A stretch of 64,000 bases of DNA, taken from Botrytis cinerea B05.10 (lineage: Eukaryota; Ascomycota; Leotiomycetes; Helotiales; Sclerotiniaceae). Below, one piece after another: positions 37,001 through 47,971 of the stretch (position 1 is its first letter; each line of letters begins with the position of its first letter). The stretch spans positions 1,984,001 to 2,048,000 of the forward strand of contig NC_037312.1 of assembly GCF_000143535.2 (NCBI RefSeq), in the 5' to 3' direction. The translations under genes and the position numbers were made by a program. The notes below the pieces were generated by a model that had not been told where the DNA came from, searched no databases, and was given only the letters and a program-made list of their open reading frames with translations.

Positions 37001-39879
37001 GAATTAGGAATTTTTAGACATCACGCTACGTTGTTCTATTTGAGATACTTCCTGTGCTTTGACCTGAATACTGTTCTTCCTGGCATGGTGAGTGGCTCAT
37101 CTTCATATTGATCAATTATAACAAATATATGGATGCAGCCATATCGAGATCATCCTTTCACACTTCCACCAATGACTCTGGCAAACAAGCTTGTTCTGCT
37201 GACTGAGTAATATAACTTTTTCGCCTGTGTATATTAAAGTGTAAACCCTAAAAGGTGGAGTGGAAACTTTACCGATCGTGAGAAGTATTTGATAAACCTT
37301 AATATTATACGAGATTGCATTACTCGATAGTGCATTATGCATTTTCGATGTCGATTTGGTTGAAAATCTGTGTCGGAGCCAAAAGGTCATTTTCTGCTGA
37401 GCTGTCCTCGTAACCACGTAGAAGATTTGATTTTCCAAGGTCGAACGTCCTGAAACGAGATTTACGAGCCCGACAAAAGTTTTGCTAGGCATAACGTTTG
37501 GGGCCGTCTCCTACTTGATGATTTCATTTCATCTGAAATGGACTTGTCTGTGAGATGCGACTACGATTAAGTTTGTCGAGTTCGTTCACGCCGAGCTAGA
37601 CTCTTAATCTTTGCACCGGGATAGCTCCGTGCAGACCATGAGTCCGATGTCGATGATGCAGGAAACCAAGTCTATGATGGGAGTGATTCGACCGTCTTGT
37701 CAAGACAGTTCTGAAGTGGCAATGGTTTTTGACATAGTAGCTTTGAATCCTTCGCGAGTGTGACATAATTTTCGCGCACATGTAATGAGTGCGGGGATTC
37801 AGCACCAGCAAGTATCAGTCTGAGGGGAAATATAGAAGCATCCTAAGACTGTGAGCTTTGTGACTCGAGTCTGGTGTCAACGTTGCGAGCATGGCATGCA
37901 TAGGCTTCCATCGACCATCCTAAACCTCCGCATCTTCTCAACTGCAGATATCGAATGTACGATGAGTCGATCCATCATGCATACGTTCGTTCGGTCCTTA
38001 CTTCTTTTCAGTGCTTTGTTCGCTTGATTTTTACCTCGTGTATTACCTATACAACCTCGTGAGGTGTAATAGTTTACAAGTGAGATTCTCCAAACACATT
38101 TCTAAATGTGAATGTGCAGTATTCCACCGTTCTCCTGTAGGTATGTTGATGATAGGTTCTCAATATAAAATTAATATTACTACGTCGCAGCTACATACAC
38201 GTATACAAATTCAAACATCGCACCATCTCCTCGCAACCATACCCAAAGCTCCCAACGATTTCTCCCCAGTATTTATGTCATTCTGCATACAAACTCCATA
38301 CCCACCATGCCCCCCATCCCACAACATCAATAGATCTCTTCCCCATCCAAAACATTCCCCGGCTCTTGAAAATTCACTCTTGATCCTGCTTCTCTTCATG
38401 CTCTAATGCGAGTACCAAGTGAATAAGCATCCCGTTTTCATTTTCCGCATCCCCGAAAACTAGCATTGTAAACCCACCAAATGAGATAAGTATTCCCATG
38501 GTAGTCTTCCATATTCAAGATGACAATTATCATCTTCCAACCTCTCCCCTCGGAACCCATGGGCACTATCTCCCTCTCCACATCCGATATTCACGCCGCT
38601 CTTCCAGAGCAATAGAATAACGAGAACATACAACTACAATCTAGTTCTTCCCTTAACAATATGATAAATATATACTACGACTTTAATAGTCTTTGGGTAT
38701 GATTACCTATCGCATAAAATCTCATCGTATATCCAACTCAGTATCTCCAGAAACGATTAACCTTACTATAAAAATGATCCATTTGTACCTTCTCGATACC
38801 TCTAAATTCTCAATCCCATCTCCAAGTCTTTATGTCCATATTCACATGCACATCCATATTACCTCACAGTACATACACATCATCATCCTGCTCAAACCTA
38901 AGCCCAACAGCCAGCACTCCCCCACCTCTACCACAATCATAATAACAGACACCCTCGGAAAATTACAACAAGAAAAAAGTCAAACCTCAAATACCAAAAC
39001 CAAAACCAAAACCAATCCCAATCCCCACTGTAGCACGCAATGCATCTTCAACACCACAAGCCAAACAAGGATTCGAGAGTGACCCTTGAGATTAGCATAC
39101 TATCATGCCATTCTAAAGATTTAGTAAATGCTATAGAAGACCGGTATAGCATTTCGCAACAACGCATCATGACGATATTTCAAGCTCTGAGTGAGTCCCT
39201 CCCCCCGCCCCCCAAACGACGGCAAGAATTGGGGAGAAACACGATGTATAAAGGTACGCATACATATATACACATACCACAAGAGCAGAAACAAAGTAAC
39301 AGGCACCTCTTCCCATAGAATGACTAGAATTTCCCCAGGATATCCATCCAATAGTCTGTCTGGACTGCATGCAGGCCAACAATACAAGGCTTTGAATGAC
39401 TAAAAGCAATGAAAAATCTGAAAATAGTTCAATGCCCCAATCAAATTCAGCATCTCAAGTGATATGAATGTTCTAATTGGTTTGGAGATGTGAGAATCTT
39501 CATTATCAGACTGCATGCAATCCAGACTATGAGACACCCCGATTTTCCCCATCTGATGCCTCCTTATCCCTCAATATTGGATTGCGCAACACCGTGTACC
39601 ACATGGCACCTCTCTTGTTAAAGTTCAAATTCATGCCCCCTCCTATCTTTATGGACATCAGATATTCAGGTTCCTCACCCCACAAATCTCCATTCCCCCA
39701 TTTCCAATATACCAATTTCCTTCCTAGAATTTCACACACATATCTCACTCTCTGTTATTCAACCCAACCCAACTCATCAAACTCCCCTTCCAACAAAACA
39801 TTCGCTAGCTTTCTAGTTGTCCGATGTTATGACTGCAGGTACATGTATCCATGAACGCTCACGTGCATCAACAAACAAC
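31061..39879. other. Third gene desert
   Basis: 8.8 kb with no supported gene. Open frames of up to 126 codons (31074-31454 and 37112-37492, both - strand) show no recognisable domain. 35.48-35.85 kb contains a broken protein-like frame listed separately. 36603-36613 is a C11 tract. 38.16-39.07 kb is again G-depleted on the + strand. No transposase, reverse transcriptase or terminal repeat was recognised. Confidence 0.5.
35487..35854 (+). pseudogene. Possible decayed coding relic
   Basis: One + frame reads protein-like but is broken by stops, including TGA at 35675-35677. The last open piece (35678-35851, 58 codons) ends in TGA at 35852-35854. It includes the stretch FQSATCLALGSPDEVLLGNS, whose spacing loosely recalls the pre-core strand of non-ribosomal peptide synthetase condensation domains (xxWxxxLxxxxGxxDVxxGxxxSG). 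No HHxxxDG is visible, so the assignment is weak and the stretch may be chance. Confidence 0.15.
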
Positions 39880-39950
39880 GCCCGTTTGGCTTAGCGGTAA
39901 AGCGCATCACTAGTAATGATGAGATCCTAGGTTCGATTCCTAGAACGGGC
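39880..39950 (+). tRNA. tRNA-Thr (anticodon AGU)
   Basis: A complete 71-nt cloverleaf without intron. Acceptor stem GCCCGTT/AACGGGC (39880-39886 with 39944-39950). D stem GCTT/AAGC. Anticodon stem CATCA/TGATG enclosing loop CTAGTAA, with anticodon AGT at 39912-39914 preceded by the invariant T33 and followed by A37. Variable loop of 5 nt, and T arm CTAGG-TTCGATT-CCTAG. All stems are perfectly paired. The anticodon (read as IGU after A34 deamination) decodes Thr ACU/ACC/ACA. U36-A37 is the t6A context, so it should be a substrate of the KEOPS/KAE1 pathway. A T6 terminator follows 24 nt downstream. Confidence 0.96.
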
Positions 39951-39974
39951 ATATTCAATAATCAGTGATAATGA

Positions 39975-39980
39975 TTTTTT
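39975..39980 (+). terminator. Pol III terminator of tRNA-Thr
   Basis: Run of six T on the coding strand, 24 nt after the tRNA 3' end; the first run of four or more T downstream. Confidence 0.8.
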
Positions 39981-40441
39981 GCCAGTTTTTGTTACTCTAA
40001 ACCCTCTTCTTTGGTACCGAAAATCGTGAAGGCTTTCACATCAAGAGTGTCATTTTGAAGGTTTGAGAACCAAAAGAAAAGATGCAACAAGATGAAGTGG
40101 GTACTTCATGTGTGTTCGTGCACCAGATAGAAATTTAGGTAATGTGCTGGTGGGTGGGTGGAGAGGTTGGTGGAGACTGCACCACTTCCCGAGAATCTCT
40201 TTTGCCAGCAGCTCCGAGGTTTCCATCTACATTATAAACCTACTACGCATGCAAACGGGATATTAGAAAGACAGCTGTAGCGCCAGTGGAACAATCAAAA
40301 ATCCAGAAGGGATGCGTTGTCACCCGAGTTGCGTCTCTCTATCCTCACTTATTGATCCATTCCTGTTTGCAGGACCTACAACTCGTCACCCACCAACCTG
40401 ACAAACACCCCTATCCGATCTTCAGAAGACAAAAATGAACC
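39981..40441. other. Spacer between tRNA-Thr and 5S rRNA
   Basis: About 460 bp between two convergently transcribed Pol III genes. No gene or repeat was recognised. Confidence 0.6.
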
Positions 40442-40447
40442 AAAAAA
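40442..40447 (-). terminator. Pol III terminator of 5S rRNA isotype A
   Basis: T-run on the - strand directly continuous with the 3' end of the 5S gene (seven T counting the last base of the RNA). Confidence 0.85.
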
Positions 40448-40566
40448 ACATACAACAGTAGGGATTCGCTGGTGGTCACCCACCCAACTACTAATCTACC
40501 GATCTGAGGCTTGTGTATGGCAGAGCGGACGGGATGCCCAATTCTCCTCAGTCTATGGTCGTATGT
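40448..40566 (-). rRNA. 5S ribosomal RNA, isotype A
   Basis: Read on the - strand, a 119-nt 5S gene with the same landmarks as the copy at 19591-19709: 5' ACATACGACC, internal GTGACCACCAGCGAATCCC, and 3' GTTGTATGT pairing with the 5' end. Helix II (16-21 with 58-63) and helix V (67-71 with 106-110) are fully paired, allowing one G-U. A T7 run follows at once, the canonical Pol III stop. It differs from the other copy at RNA positions 20, 59, 70 and 107 only. Dispersed single 5S genes are normal in Pezizomycotina. Confidence 0.95.
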
Positions 40567-41847
40567 GAAGTAAATAATTTCTTGTAGGATTATATTTGAG
40601 CTTGTTTGTCGTGCTATGCTGTTCAAATTCAAGCGTCATGTCGTAGCCGAACCAAATCTTGCCCCTTCCGAATGATTAAAACTTCGTAAGCTGGAGAGCT
40701 AAAGAATAGGCAACCCGTATTGTATGGAGCTGTTCACCATGTTCACTCTTCTAACCGTATCCTTCGCGGCGAATCCTTGTCGAAGAAGCCCCAAGATACC
40801 AAACATCCAATAAGCCCACATGTTCTGCCATTCACGCTCTTGAGTACAAGCACATATCCCACGTGTGAATTCTCGTATGGAAAATTAGAGTGCATATACA
40901 CAAACTTGACCTTGTATGCTTTGTACCAAACGTGTCCTTAATGTTCCATCCAAACCCCTATTCGCTAGCCAACGTTCCGAATTATATAAGTTAGAAACTC
41001 AAACCTCAGATAGAACAAAACCAAGCGGCTTCAAGCAAACCCAAAAACACAAGGTGTGTCCATAAACTCCATTCTCGTGATCAAGATCAAACAGTGAATA
41101 AAATTTGTTGCACATCTCATAAGTCGGACCGACCGCGGGCCGGTAAGGGGGCTACAAAAATCAGCGGACCATTTGAATGATTTGATAAAATCGCCTGACT
41201 CGAAAGCGAAGAATATCTAGATATGGAGTAAACTTTATTGCACCAAACAATAATCCATACATAAAGCTGCAGGGTTGCCTTTGTGGTAAGCTTACAGATG
41301 TGTGTATATGCGGCACCCCCAAACCTAGTTGGATCATGAGGTTGAATTTGATCGGGTCGAGAAGAACACTCTGAATGCGCAATTCTAAGACCAATAAAAA
41401 GCCAAGAAATTGGTTGACTAATGAGAGTCCAGTCAATAAGGAGACACTTGATGATAGTAGGGGAGGAGAGAAAGGGGCTTCAAAACCGATGCTTGATCTA
41501 GATATCAAATTCGGGTTATTAAGATATATTTATGGACGACTAGCCCACAAAACTATTAGACAATAGCACTTTCACTTGGAGCACATGAAGAAATGTGGTG
41601 AAGTATCTTGTAAATAAATCATCATTTCCTTGTAATGAGTAGAGTATAAGTGCGTGTCTCGAAAATCCACCAGCCACACCATATCAATGCATCCAGATCC
41701 CTAGTTCTGCTGCAAGAGTTTCAACCATGGCTCATAACAAGTCCTGCATCTGAGCATGTCATGCAGTACTTTGATTTGGATTGCAGTGTGTGAAACATGC
41801 ATTGCTCGCTATATTACTGGTCTTCTTCCCTTCCCAATGCTTTCGGA
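40567..41847. other. Intergenic, 5S gene to calcineurin B 3' side
   Basis: 1.28 kb without a supported gene. A 115-codon hydrophobic open frame on the - strand (41161-41508) lies just downstream of the calcineurin B stop but has no recognisable motif and no leader. The rest is AT-rich. Confidence 0.5.
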
Positions 41848-42735
41848 TCAAAATTGATCTACCACACACATTAGTAAAGTTTCACCCTCAAGTGCCAACC
41901 CATTTTCTCCAAAATGGTTCTAAAATCCAAACTCACCTAAAGTCATACTCATAGAAACATCCGTATTCTCCACCATCTTTGTAAATTCCTCGAAACTAAT
42001 CTTTCCATCCCTATCCAAATCTGCCTCCATAATTGTTTTATCAACAATCTGTTGCAACTGTTGATCCTTCAAATTACTTCCTACCATCATCTTCAAAACG
42101 ATGAATAATTCTCCATTGCTTATGTATCCATCACGATCGATGTCATAAACCTTGAATGCAAAACGAAGCTTTTGTTCCTTATTTCCCTTACTGCTGAATG
42201 CGCTGAGTCCACTGACGAACTCTTGGAAATCAACATCTCCACCTCCATCTTCATCGAATATGGCAATCATTCTGGAAAGAAGAGCTTTATCAGTATACAT
42301 ATCATATGAAACATTGTGTGCGGACGGCAGGTGGAGAGAAATAAGATAGACAAACCTGGTAGCTAGAGGATTCGACGATATTTGCGGAAGACTGAGGAAC
42401 TCTTCACGTTCAATAGTACCGGAATTGTCCTGTAGACATATACTCCATTAGCCCTCCCGAATTTTATACACTTCCCACACGTTCAATATATAACCCCCAG
42501 CACTCTCAGCACATTGAGCGCACCGGCCGAGGAAACAGAATAATGCGCACCTTATCCAACTTCATAAAACGTTTTCTTAATCTATCAACCTCATCTCGAT
42601 CAACTGTCTCGCACCCAAAATTAGCGCGCAGGTCCTCCCAATAGCCAATCAGACAGTAATTTAGAAGAATGTATTGTCCGCACAGTTTGACCCTTGTACA
42701 ATATTCTCCAATACTGCACTACTTGTGTTTCCCAT
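41848..42735 (-). CDS. CNB1: Calcineurin regulatory subunit B
   Basis: Ca2+-binding subunit of the protein phosphatase calcineurin, which activates Crz1-type transcription factors. Five exons: 42684-42735, 42551-42603, 42356-42429, 41937-42271 and 41848-41858. The last exon is only 11 bp, encoding the end of Asp171, then Gln-Phe and the stop. The joined frame gives 174 aa, the usual length. It starts [10 protein letters not shown], a standard N-myristoylation signal (Gly2). Four complete EF-hand loops lie at 34-45 ([12 protein letters not shown]), 66-77, 103-114 and 144-155, each with D at 1, G at 6 and E at 12. Intron 1 is removed from SNC to SNFDRDEVDR, restoring the family sequence; its donor is GTGCGG. 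Divergent to EPL1. Confidence 0.95.
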
Positions 42736-43579
42736 ATTGACGGATTGTGTTTGTCTGGTATGTGGTTGTGTATGCGGTAGGGAGAGAGGTAGTTGTTCGT
42801 AGCAAGGCTAGTCGAGTAAAGGAGGTGGAGGCAAGCGGTTGTAGTAAAGGCGGTCGCAAGAAGACAGGCTTGAAGAATAGGGTGAATGGAGTAAAGAAAG
42901 CGGTCGCAGTAGAAGAGATAGACGCAAACCCAAGGAGCAGGTAAGGTTGCTGAGGGAAAGGAGGTGAATGGGGTTGGTCGCAAGACTAGATAACTAAGTG
43001 ATAAGTTTCCTTAGAAGGGCGGGGGGAGGCTGAGAGTAAGATGCGAGATTCGATTATGACCAAACTAGGGTGTGGTTTTCCTTCCGAATTAGATTGATTA
43101 TCGTCTTGAAGTATTGGCGGTCTATTTACTGAGAGTTTGTATTATGATTCCCCCCAATCCTCAATGAATTTTGGAGCGTGTACTGTAAGATATATGGAAT
43201 ATGTATCGAGGTTATCAATACCACACAATAGGGTCAAATCTCCTATCGTCAGAAGTTTGATATGACAAGGATCCCTGATCCAGTATAGTTCACAAATGTT
43301 CTTTGTTGTTGCCTTATACAGTAACCAAATCAGGCCAACATTACCCAAATTAGAGTTATTGACACATTGAACCAGGAAAAATTTGCTTGTATCACGAACG
43401 TCGGAACGTGGCAAAGGTACAATTTCCTATCATCAAAATATTCCAACTGACATCGAATTTCAATTCCAAAAATGGATTAAACATTCAGTCATGAACGGCT
43501 TTTTATTTTATGAAATTTTTACGCGTTCAAATTGCGTTGTCGCGTTGATTTTACATATCGGAGTCATTCCATCATCAAC
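42736..43579. promoter_or_regulatory. Divergent promoter region of calcineurin B and EPL1
   Basis: 844 bp between opposing ATGs. 42760-42960 is A/G-rich on the + strand, hence C/T-rich on the calcineurin side, as expected for its leader. No named motif was identified. Confidence 0.45.
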
Positions 43580-45414
43580 ATGAGGACACAACCGGCTGGC
43601 AGGGTGGTGCGCCAAAAGAAGCTCAACAGATCCACCCATCAACAAATTCTACGAGAAGACCAAATAGAATCTGCCGAATATGATTCATTACAAGGTCAAT
43701 ATAAAGTCGAGACTGGTGTCGAAAAAGCTGAAGAAAATGTTAGTTATCACGTGCCCGATCTCACCATAAAATCACGTGATATACCGCACATGCTGACTGG
43801 TGTTTCAAACAGGAATACCATCTTCAAGCTGCTCTGGCAGGACACACTTCGGGTGATAAGGATGTACCACAAGAGATTCCAGCTCCTCCTGCAGAAGAAG
43901 GTACCGACATTGACTATGAATCATTATACTCAAGGAAATTTGACAAACCTGCTACTTATATCCGATTTTCACAGACCGTGGAAGAATGTACTGGTTGTCA
44001 ATATAACATGACTACCGAAGATGAAATTTTTCTGAAAGATTATAACAAGAGGAAAACTCTTTCGAATCAACAGCTCTCAGAAGATAACTTTGAAAAACTC
44101 ATGGAAATCTTCGAAGAAACTGCTGAAAATAAAACCCCATGGGCTTCAATAGACAAAACCTTGGTGAGTTTTGAGACCATGAAAGAAGTCATCAAAGAAC
44201 GAGGAGAGGAGAAGATATTTGGTCATCTTAAGGAATTATATGAATATTGGAAGTCCCGACGGCATGCCTGTGATAATCATGGCATTCAGCCTAGTCTGAA
44301 GTTTGAAACTCACCAAGATCAAGACGAAGGCGATCCGTATGTTTGTTTCCGGCGCCGTGAAGTCAGAGCTACCAGGAAAACCAGAGCAAGAGACATGCAA
44401 ATCACAGATAAAGTTAGAAGACTGAGAAAGGAAATGGAAGAAGCCAGGGACCTGATTAAAATGGCGACTGAACGCGAAACTTATAAGAAAAAACTCTTGC
44501 AATGCGAACGTTCCGTATTCGAATCTCGTAGTGAAATCAAGAGCCTCAAGATCAAGCTGGGTATCAAGAGTGATCCTGATGACGAACTTCTCATCAATCA
44601 AAAGGTATGCATAATCTCAACCACTGAAAGAGAGTTTGGACATCCTACTGACAATCCGAAGCCACAGAAGAGAAAGGCCATGGACTTCCAAAATGTGCAA
44701 CGCCAGCCAGCTCCACTTCGTATTCCACCTCGCCCTGATGGCCGCGGAATTGAAATGGACATGGTACAGTTAAGTCATGTGCTGGCCCAAAAGGAGAATA
44801 TGCTGCAAAGAGAGCTCGAGGAGAAATCCGCACAGCATATCAAGTGGAATGAGAACTTCATCGACTGCACAAGGGAACCACTCTTACCAGTTGAGGGACA
44901 AAGCTCGAATACAGGCTTTCGCCCAGCAACGGCTCAATACAGTCAGTATTTACTGACGCCACCATCATCTGTGACTTCCGAATCGTTTGATCAAGCATCT
45001 CCAGTGAGCCAAGAAAAACCGGACGCGGTAACCGTGCGGTATAGTACACCTCCAGAAGAAGACGATCGTCGTTCGCAACCAGCATATCGGAGACGAATTG
45101 GCCGAGGTGGCCGGCTGTGGATAGACCGGAGAGGAATGTCTACAGCTGTCAATAAAAGCATGGAGAGGAAACCTGATCGTTGGAAATATGACGAGGATGA
45201 GGATGAGGATGATGGGCAGCCTGTATACGAGGTTGACCCGTATGATACCAACCCTTTACGTTTTAGATCCACAATACCTCTCTCTGGTCATTTGTATCCG
45301 GATGCACATCGGCGAAGCATGTTCCAACATCAATCGCAATCGAACAGGACTGGTACTGGAGGTAGTCCTGGTAACAACCGAGCAATCGGGCCTCCAAATC
45401 AACATAGTAATTAG
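43580..45414 (+). CDS. EPL1: Enhancer of polycomb-like protein EPL1 (NuA4 subunit)
   Basis: Scaffold of the NuA4/piccolo histone acetyltransferase; its EPcA region binds Esa1 and Yng2. Exons 43580-43738, 43813-44604 and about 44662/44668-45414. Intron 1 (74 bp, GTTAGT..CAAACAG) joins AEEN to EYHLQAAL. Intron 2 (GTATGC, branch TACTGAC, two acceptors 6 bp apart, CCGAAG and CCACAG) is a multiple of three with either acceptor and has no stop, so it is easily missed. The longer form is 567 aa, the shorter 565. The N-terminal EPL1 block shows VRQKKLNRSTH, LREDQIESAEYDSL and GVEKAEENE, then the characteristic PATYIRFSQTVEECTGCQYN, DEIFLKDYN and the basic coiled stretch to about 320. The C-terminal part is Pro/Gln-rich, acidic and disordered. 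Converges on the SET gene. Confidence 0.94.
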
Positions 45415-45779
45415 GAATTTCTTTTTCACGACAACTGAGTTGTCACTTTACCAGAAGCGGCTCCATTGTGAGGCTTCTTTGTAAATCAACTTCTGCAGGG
45501 TTCAACGGGCAATAGGGGGTAGGGGCGTTACCCAGGGAAAGGGCTGAGCGTTGATTTGTTGTCATTAGAAGTTTTGTCCGAAAGTACCCAAGGAGGATAT
45601 CTAGGCGACCTATATGTATTTTAGCGCTCATAGCCGAGCAAAAGATCATTATGAAATGATTATAGAGGAGTCAAACATGACGCCCAATTAATAATCTCCC
45701 CGAAAGCACTCCCAGAGCAAAATGAAAAGCTTCGTGACCTACCAACCAAAGTGTTCTCGGCATCAATTGAATTGACATT
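45415..45779. other. Convergent 3' intergenic region
   Basis: 365 bp between the EPL1 and SET-protein stops, holding both 3' ends. No other feature seen. Confidence 0.6.
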
Positions 45780-47437
45780 CTACCCAGAACGTCCCTTTTT
45801 CTTTGGCTGTTCCATATCCTCCCCCTTTCTCTTCGCATTTTTCATTGTTCCCTCCTTCGAAGGCGCAAGCCTCATACGATGGTTGCCACCTGAAAATGTA
45901 GCTGCTTCTCGAATAGCTGCTCGTAACACTTTCTTCTCTCCAGAGCGTACTTGAATTGCCATAGCGGTTCGAATTGGGAGATCCGCGTTCTTGAGAAGAT
46001 CTTCGTCCTCTTCAACAGTAGTCGAATACTCGTTTTCTCTCGCTTGCAACAAAATTGCTAGAACCTGACCTGCGAGCTCCGTGGTAAGTTTAGAACGGCT
46101 TGGTAGACTGCTCTCTGAATCCAAAATAGCTTTGAGATGACTTTCGTCGACAAGCAAGAGATACAGAAATGCTAGAAGCTCATCTGGTATACTTGGCTCA
46201 TCTGGACTAGAGTGAACAAGATCAAACGACTCGTCATAGACGCCTTCTCGTTCGGCCAAATCAAGACGAACTTTCAACTTGTCTTGAGTGAGCTTTGGCA
46301 ACGATGGATGAACCTTGCCGTTCCGGAACAAGGAAACGATGAGTTCAGCTGAGATCTCAGCAACATCGTATGCGGAGTATCCGTCTGTGACATAACCGTA
46401 TCTCCTTAGAAGATCAGACCTGGGAAGCTGGCCATAACTAAAAGTCTTTGTCAGTAAACCACAAAGGCAGTTAAAACTGTGATTGAGAAAAAGACGAACT
46501 CATTGAATATTTCTTCTCCCTTCGCAATGGGTTTGATTGCTCGCATCTCTAGATCCTCGTTATCGCAGATCAAGCGGGCATTGTTCCTGTCTGCATCTGC
46601 ATTGAGCATATCGGCCAACGGGATCATAGATAATATGGTTTTTTCATCTTCCCCATCATCGGAAACTAAGTCATCCGCCGCTTCTTCTCCTTTGCCACCA
46701 GAGGTTGGACCTTCGGAGGGATCTGGTATGTCGAATGCATACGCCATAATGACAGAAGCTACTTTGTGACACATCTCCGTGCTAGAGTGCTGTAAGCCTT
46801 GCGGAGTTATGTAAGTTTTGAACATGTCTTCAGCACCCTGTTTTCCAATTTTCTTCACTACTGCACTCGCTTGCAATTCTGCGAGCTCGCTATCAGACCA
46901 GAAAACCAAGCTATTCAATTGCTCTGGTAGTATCGCGAGGTATGGGGCCCACTTAGAATCATCTACTTGTCCTTCCGCCATAAGTATCGAGGTGAGTGCC
47001 TGAAGTCCAGTCAATCATTAAATTCGAATCCCATTGAAACGCCATATCCACTCACCAGCCAGCTCGGCATCTTCTCTGCAAGTCGTTTCGAGATCGCAAG
47101 GGGCTTCGCATTCTGAGCATTTAGCACGGCACTGCGTGGGATGCTGAAGATAATCTCGTCATCATCAATGTCTTCTATGGCCACTGTTACATGTCAGCTA
47201 GAAATTCTTTTCAGAACACTTCAGAAAAATCAACAGAAGTCAGAGAGCAGCTCTTTAACCAAAGCCACACCACAATAGTAACAGGAATGTGAAGAGAGAA
47301 TGGATCATACCGACACCTCGCCCTCGGCCCTCTTGACGGAGGTCCACCAAGGCCATCTTTGGGTTAGTCCGGATACCCATTTCTTGGAGCCATGCTGAGA
47401 AAGTTGCTGTTCTAGCCTCAAAATCGTCGACGTCCAT
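45780..47437 (-). CDS. SET-domain ribosomal-protein lysine methyltransferase (RKM4/SETD6-like)
   Basis: Predicted SAM-dependent protein lysine methyltransferase. Yeast Rkm4 methylates ribosomal protein eL42; the substrate here is inferred. Four exons: 47311-47437, 47056-47183, 46500-46999 and 45780-46437, giving 470 aa. Junctions restore GRGRGV-VAIEDI and IFN-DYGQLPRSDLLRRYGY; the third intron uses the less common donor GTTCGT after AATGA. The SET domain spans about 20-275. It begins with GRGRGV and DDDEIIFSIPRS, is interrupted by an iSET insert, and contains PLADMLNADADRNNAR (Asn218 in the position of the usual NH motif) and DYG (251-253) with the catalytic Tyr. The helical Rubis-subs-bind region fills the C-terminal half, and the tail is Lys-rich (KRKGEDMEQPKKKGRSG), a likely nuclear signal. 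Divergent to KAE1. Confidence 0.92.
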
Positions 47438-47971
47438 AATTTCAGTACACTGTCTTATGCTTTTGAAAAGATAATGTACGTGGTTGTGTGTAATGTAGTA
47501 TCAGAATTGGCGCAAGTGATAGTGAGTACTGTAATTTCTAAACTCGCACCAAAGCGACAAGTCGCTAAAATAAACCGAGCAAATCAAGGGGCACTAATCC
47601 TAATAGGTCGGAATGTGGGGCACTGCAAGGTCAGCAGGAAAAATTTCGCACTCTTGTAGTTGATGATTGCAGTGGGAAAGAAAAGTGCTAGTATTGTATA
47701 TTGCATTAATTTTCTCAATTGTGCACATGTGATTAAACCGTCCTAGATGTTGGTTGTGAACCTACCTAGATCTTTGAAACAATCAAGTTACCTAGTAATT
47801 CTATTGCGCTTACGTTACTTCTTTTCAGCATAATCCTTATCGATTAGTTCTACTTGTGATTTTCAGCCTTGTCTAATTTAGCGGCAAAGGGCATTGGTCT
47901 TCTCCATTTCATCGTCGACCCCTCCTCGATTTATATTTTATTGTTAAATTTTATAGATCCCAACAGCGAAA
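47438..47971. promoter_or_regulatory. Divergent promoter region of the SET gene and KAE1
   Basis: 534 bp between opposing ATGs. The last ~80 bp before KAE1 are T/C-rich (CTTCTCCATTTCATCG, then an AT-rich stretch), as expected of a leader. No named motif was found. Confidence 0.45.

Noticed and set aside
41161..41508. 115-codon hydrophobic - strand frame
   Set aside because: No motif, overlaps the likely 3' region of calcineurin B, and hydrophobicity can arise from AT-rich DNA.
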